A stretch of 64,000 nt of DNA from Ashinkailepas kermadecensis (lineage: Eukaryota; Arthropoda; Thecostraca; Neolepadidae), in contig JAOTOM010005148.1 of assembly GCA_034440615.1 (NCBI GenBank), positions 807,001 through 871,000 on the forward strand. The letters run 5' to 3'. The first letter of the stretch is position 1. Each line of letters starts with the position of its first letter. The notes under the pieces were generated by a model. That model made no database searches and was not told the DNA's origin. It saw only the letters and a program-made list of their open reading frames with translations. Below are positions 59,256 to 64,000 of the stretch, in pieces. Both the position numbers and the translations under genes were made by a program.

Positions 59256-62092
59256 ACAAGCTTAAGGTCTGCAAGTAACGTGCCATCATCAGTGCACAGG
59301 CAGCAAGGTCTGCAGGTGACGTGCCATCATCAGTGCACAGGCAGCAAGGTCTGCAGGTGACGTGCCATCATCAGTGCACAGGCAGCAAGGTCTGCAGGTG
59401 ACGTGCCATCATCAGTGCACAGGCAGCAAGGTCTGCAGGTGACGTGCCATCATCAGTGCACAGGCAGCAAGGTCTGCAGGTGACGTGCCATCATCAGTGC
59501 ACAGGCAGCAAGGTCTGCAGGTGACGTGCCATCATCAGTGCACAGGCAGCAAGGTATGCAAGTAACGTGCCATCATCAGTGCACAGGCAGCAAGGTCTGC
59601 AGGTGACGTGCCATCATCAGTGCGCAGGCAGCAAGGTCTGCAGGTGACGTGCCATCATCAGTGCACAGGCAGCAAGGTCTGCAGGTGACGTGCCATCATC
59701 AGTGCACAGGCAGCAAGGTCTGCAGATGACGTGCCATCATCAGCGCACAGGCAGCAAGGTCTGCAGGTGACGTGCCATCATCAGTGCACAGGCAGCAAGG
59801 TCTGCAGGTGACGTGCCATCATCAGTGCACAGGCAGCAAGGTCTGCAGGTGACGTGTCATCATCAGTGCACAGGCAGCAAGGTCTGCAGGTGACGTGCCA
59901 TCATCAGTGCACAGGCAGCAAGGTTTGCAGGTGACGTGCCATCATCAGTGCACAGGCAGCAAGGTCTGCAGGTGACGTGCCATCATCAGTGCACAGGCAG
60001 CAAGGTCTGCAGGTGACGTGCCATCATCAGTGCACAGGCAGCAAGGTCTGCAGGTGACGTGCCATCATCAGTGCACAGGCAGCAAGGTCTGCAGGTGACG
60101 TGCCATCATCAGTGCACAGGCAGCAAGGTCTGCAGGTGACGTGCCATCATCAGTGCACAGGCAGCAAGGTCTGCAGGTGACGTGCCATCATCAGCGCACA
60201 GGCAGCAAGGTCTGCAGGTGACGTGCCATCATCAGTGCACAGGCAGCAAGGTCTGCAGGTGACGTGCCATCATCAGTGCACAGGCAGCAAGGTCTGCAGG
60301 TGACGTGTCATCATCAGTGCACAGGCAGCAAGGTCTGCCAGGTGACGTGCCATCATCAGTGCACAGGCAGCAAGGTCTACAGGTGACGTGCCATCATCAG
60401 TGCACAGGCAGCAAGGTCTGCAGGTGACGTGCCATCATCAGTGCACAGGCAGCATAGTGCAGGTGACTGCCATCATCAGTGCACAGGCAGCAAGGTCTGC
60501 AGGTGACGTGCCATCATCAGTGCACAGGCAGCAAGGTCTGGGTGACTGCCATCATCAGTGCGCAATCAGTCAGGCAGCAAGGTCTGCAGGTGACGTGCCA
60601 TCATCAGTGCACAGGCAGCAAGGTCTGCAGGTGACGTGCCATCATCAGTGCACAGGCAGCAAGGTCTGCAGGTGACGTGCCATCATCAGTGCACAGGCAG
60701 CAAGGTCTGCAGGTGACGTGCCATCATCAGTGCACAGGCAGCAAGGTCTGCAGGTGACGTGCCATCATCAGTGCACAGGCAGCAAGGTCTGCAGGTGACG
60801 TGCCATCATCAGTGCACAGGCAGCAAGGTCTGCAGGTGACGTGCCATCATCAGTGCACAGGCAGCAAGGTCTGCAGGTGACGTGCCATCATCAGTGCACA
60901 GGCAGCAAGGTCTGCAGGTGACGTGCCATCATCAGTGCACAGGCAGCAAGGTCTGCAGGTGACGTGCCATCATCAGTGCACAGGCAGCAAGGTCTGCAGG
61001 TGACGTGCCATCATCAGTGCACAGGCAGCAAGGTCTGCAGGTGACGTGCCATCATCAGTGCACAGGCAGCAAGGTCTGCAGGTGACGTGCCATCATCAGT
61101 GCACAGGCAGCAAGGTCTGCAGGTGACGTGCCATCATCAGTGCACAGGCAGCAAGGTCTGCAGGTGACGTGCCATCATCAGTGCACAGGCAGCAAGGTCT
61201 GCAGGTGACGTGCCATCATCAGTGCACAGGCAGCAAGGTCTGCAGGTGACGTGCCATCATCAGTGCACAGGCAGCAAGGTCTGCAGGTGACGTGCCATCA
61301 TCAGTGCACAGGCAGCAAGGTCTGCAGGTGACGTGCCATCATCAGTGCACAGGCAGCAAGGTCTGCAGGTGACGTGCCATCATCAGTGCACAGGCAGCAA
61401 GGTCTGCAGGTGACGTGCCATCATCAGTGCACAGGCAGCAAGGTCTGCAGGTGACGTGCCATCATCAGTGCACAGGCAGCAAGGTCTGCAGGTGACGTGC
61501 CATCATCAGTGCACAGGCAGCAAGGTCTGCAGGTGACGTGCCATCATCAGTGCACAGGCAGCAAGGTCTGCAGGTGACGTGCCATCATCAGTGCACAGGC
61601 AGCAAGGTCTGCAGGTGACGTGCCATCATCAGTGCACAGGCAGCAAGGTCTGCAGGTGACGTGCCATCATCAGTGCACAGGCAGCAAGGTCTGCAGGTGA
61701 CGTGCCATCATCAGTGCACAGGCAGCAAGGTCTGCAGGTGACGTGCCATCATCAGTGCACAGGCAGCAAGGTCGTGCGGTGACGTGCCATCATCAGTGCA
61801 CAGGCAGCAAGGTCTGCAGGTGACGTGTCATCATCAGTGTACAGGCAGCAAGGTCTGCAGGTGACGTGCCATCATCAGTGCACAGGCAGCAAGGTCTGCA
61901 GGTGACGTGCCATCATCAGTGCAAAGGGAGAAGGAGGGAGGCCATCATCAGTGCACAGGCAGCAAGGTCTGCAGGTGACGTGTCATCATCAGTGTACAGG
62001 CAGCAAGGTCTGCAGGTGACGTGCCATCATCAGTGCACAGGCAGCAAGGTCTGCAGGTGACGTGCCATCATCAGTGCACAGGCAGCAAGTTG
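59256..62092. repeat. 41-bp minisatellite, about 69 copies
   Basis: The largest array. Units are GCAGGTGACGTGCCATCATC plus AGTGCACAGGCAGCAAGGTCT, nearly identical across 2.8 kb. Degenerate or shortened units cluster at about 60440-60570 and 61770-61960; one block is interrupted by AAAGGGAGAAGGAGGGAGG at about 61922. Each unit contains TGACGTG, an ATF/CREB-like core. Confidence 0.97.
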
Positions 62093-62279
62093 TCACAGCG
62101 AACAAAAGACCACACGCAAATGATGAAGGACTGGCTGAGGTGCCCTTCAACCCAAATACCAAACCGCAAGCAAACAAACGAGAACAAAAGATGCAATTAC
62201 AGCAAGTAATTCAGTTTCATTTGGAATATATTTAGTTGATTGACAATTTAGGGATTGTCGTCACCTATAATGACCACCG
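62093..62279. other. Spacer, no gene seen
   Basis: Nothing recognised. Confidence 0.5.
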
Positions 62280-62820
62280 TAGCCGGCAACTGACCCCCAC
62301 ACTGGCCAATGATCACCATCCACAACGAGCAGTGACCACCGACCACAGTGATCAGTGGCCGCCGACCACAGTGATGAGCAGTGACCGCCGACCACAGTAA
62401 GCAATGACCGTCGACTACATTGAACGATGATCACCACCAACCATCATGAACAGTGACCATCATCAACCGTGAGCAGTGACTGTCAACCGCGGGCAGTGAC
62501 CACGGTCCACAGCAAGCAGTGACCGCCAATCGCCAGTAATGACCACGGTCTACAGCAAACAATGACCACAGTCCACAACGTGCAGTGATCACGGTCCACA
62601 GCGAGCAGTGACCACGGTCCACAGCGAACAGTGACTACGGTCCACAGCGGACAATGATCACGGTCCACAGCGATCAGTGACCACTGTCCACAGCGGACAG
62701 TGACCACGGTCCACAGCGAGCAGTGACCACGGTCCACGGCGAGCAGTGACCACGGTCCACAGGGAGCAGCAATCGCCGTCCATAGTGAGCAGTGACCACC
62801 GTCTCTATAGTTAACGGTGA
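62280..62820. repeat. 23-bp minisatellite
   Basis: Units of CAGTGACCACGGTCCACAGCGAG, regular between about 62500 and 62770 and degenerate toward both ends. Confidence 0.92.
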
Positions 62821-63580
62821 CCACCCTCCGCCGAAAGCACCAACTGTGGTCTGTCGCCGGCACACACGCAGACGTCACGTCAGACAGGAAGGGCCGAATC
62901 TGAGAGGGTATCTCTGGCGCGCGCTGCCCGGCCGCCGGCGTTTTTGCACGCCTGGTGACGTGCCGCGTACAGTCACAACAATGGACAAAAACGGGCCGGT
63001 GCCGGCCGCCGGCCGCCGCGCCGCGCCGCGGTCTGGCTGACGACGTCGTCAGCCTCCTCCAGATGTGATTGACGAACGATACGGCAGCAATGCTGGCGGT
63101 GACATTAATTATCGGCACTTGTGACACGCCAGACCACTGCAGAAATATCTGAGTGATCCGACAGAAGTTGTGTTAGATGACATATTAAGGTTCCAAGCAC
63201 ATTGTTCATCGCCAGAACGAATAGGAACACACTTAATCGGATATATGAACACACCTATAATTAAGTTTTACTGAGATCGCACCACGAAACCACCTAATTG
63301 ACAGGCTGGCCGGCACATATCGGAGTCTTGCGGCACAGTTTTTTTCCTATTCAATATTTAGGGATGATGAATCAATTACATCGAAAGACAGAAGTTTGTT
63401 GCGAGAAAATCTGTATACGAGGACATCCGCCATCTGGTCCACTAAGTCTCATGGATTGGCAAGAGAATGCATCGTTTGCCGCTCAGTTGCATGGAATGTT
63501 AGCAAAACCGAAAGCGGAGATGCTGTGACATGAGATGTTGATCAAGAAAATGATGATGGAAAGAATTACGGGAGGTATCA
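62821..63580. other. CpG-rich then AT-rich spacer, no gene seen
   Basis: About 62850-63055 is CpG-rich (GGCCGCCGGCCGCCGCGCCG), promoter-like by composition only. No motif or frame adds support. Confidence 0.35.
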
Positions 63581-63584
63581 ATGA

Positions 63585-63926
63585 TACTTTTTTTTAAACA
63601 GTCCGAATCATTGCTGGGGTGGCTTTATGGGCCAGGACCTTATCGCTAAGCACAACTTGTTGCGTGAACCCTGGCCCTACCACCCGATCCATGAATTCCA
63701 GCTGAACGGCACAATTTCGATAGAGTTTAACGTGTCGTCAGTGCACCGCCACGGACGGACAAGCTACGGACGGTACAGCTTGTCCCCGGCCTTATCGGGC
63801 CAGTTGTCAACTGGCACTCCCAGTCGGGGGCGACACGCGAGTGTGTGCAGCGACTTGAACCCTGTATTGCCAGAAAAGGGCAGACCAGTGCAGGCCAGCG
63901 ATCTAACCAATTGACCTATTCTTGCA
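63585..63926 (-). mobile_element. tRNA-derived SINE-like repeat
   Basis: On the minus strand the head carries TAGGTCAATTGGTTAGATCG (A-box region, about 63898-63917), close to the canonical TAGCTCAGTTGGTTAGAGCG of tRNA genes. A B-box region, GGGTTCAAGTCGCTGC, follows at about 63847-63862. About 250 bases of non-tRNA body come next and end in an A-run (T-run on the plus strand at about 63588-63594). This layout is that of a tRNA-SINE. The anticodon arm is not tRNA-like, so it is not a functional tRNA. The 95-codon plus frame across it is an artefact. Target duplications not resolved. Confidence 0.6.
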
Positions 63927-64000
63927 GCAAGAATTCAGCTATAACTCTACATGGTTATGTAAGCATCTCTCTGCCTGTATTCTCTCAGTATCATTTCCTT

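Noticed and set aside
59256..62092. CRISPR-like array because of regular short repeats
   Set aside because: There are no unique spacers between the units, which are contiguous 41-bp copies, and the setting is eukaryotic.

Overview
This is non-coding-rich eukaryotic, almost certainly animal, genomic DNA. Evidence: spliceosomal GT/AG-type signals, TATAAATA-class core promoters, CpG-rich promoter-like patches, tRNA-derived (Pol III) repeats, TIR elements with TTAA or TA target duplications, and abundant microsatellites. The one recognisable protein is a small secreted eight-cysteine WAP-like peptide. Together with the (AC)n/(AT)n content this fits an arthropod (crustacean or chelicerate) best, but the lineage is inference and weak. 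There are no operons, bacterial genes or CRISPR arrays. Nearly every long open reading frame lies inside a minisatellite and is not a gene.

Layout. 1-80: CpG-rich exon edge with a consensus splice donor. 1.9-8.8 kb: dense minisatellite territory (20-, 54-, 12-, 16-, 32- and 60-bp units) with a 237-nt fold-back at 2.6 kb. 10-10.5 kb: 50-bp array. 13.6-13.8 kb: CpG/GC-box promoter patch and a 30-nt first coding exon ending in GAG|GTGAGT. 15-17 kb: 12-, 81- and 39-bp arrays. 20.4-21.3 kb: 30-bp array, with a diverged relative at 27.4-27.9 kb that carries an inverted copy. 29-30.5 kb: GGGCCC-rich degenerate repeats. 33.2-34.6 kb: 82-bp array and a long-TIR element. 36.0-36.3 kb: the WAP-like gene on the minus strand under a TATA box. 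36.55-37.06 kb: TIR element with TA duplications. 40.3-40.9 kb: 37-bp array whose every unit carries a Pol III A-box. 46.4-47.2 kb: piggyBac-type non-autonomous element with TTAA flanks. 49-50.8 kb: 32-bp and 70-bp arrays, then a TATA/E-box cluster. 52.9-53.4 kb: CpG-rich patch with an RFX X-box. 54.1-56.7 kb: 36/41-bp and 37-bp arrays. 59.3-62.1 kb: the largest array, about 69 copies of a 41-bp unit. 62.3-62.8 kb: 23-bp array. 63.6-63.93 kb: tRNA-derived SINE-like repeat.

The few gene signals (13.8 kb plus strand, 36.2 kb minus strand, possibly 1 bp, 50.6 kb and 53.1 kb) are far apart and do not form one pathway. The strongest unexplained structures are the tandem A-box array, two mobile elements that share a palindromic core and carry AGGTCA-type nuclear-receptor half-sites, and the 237-nt fold-back flanked by a 12-bp direct repeat. 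Copy numbers and periods were counted by eye from landmark positions; homology statements are from memory of families, with no database search.
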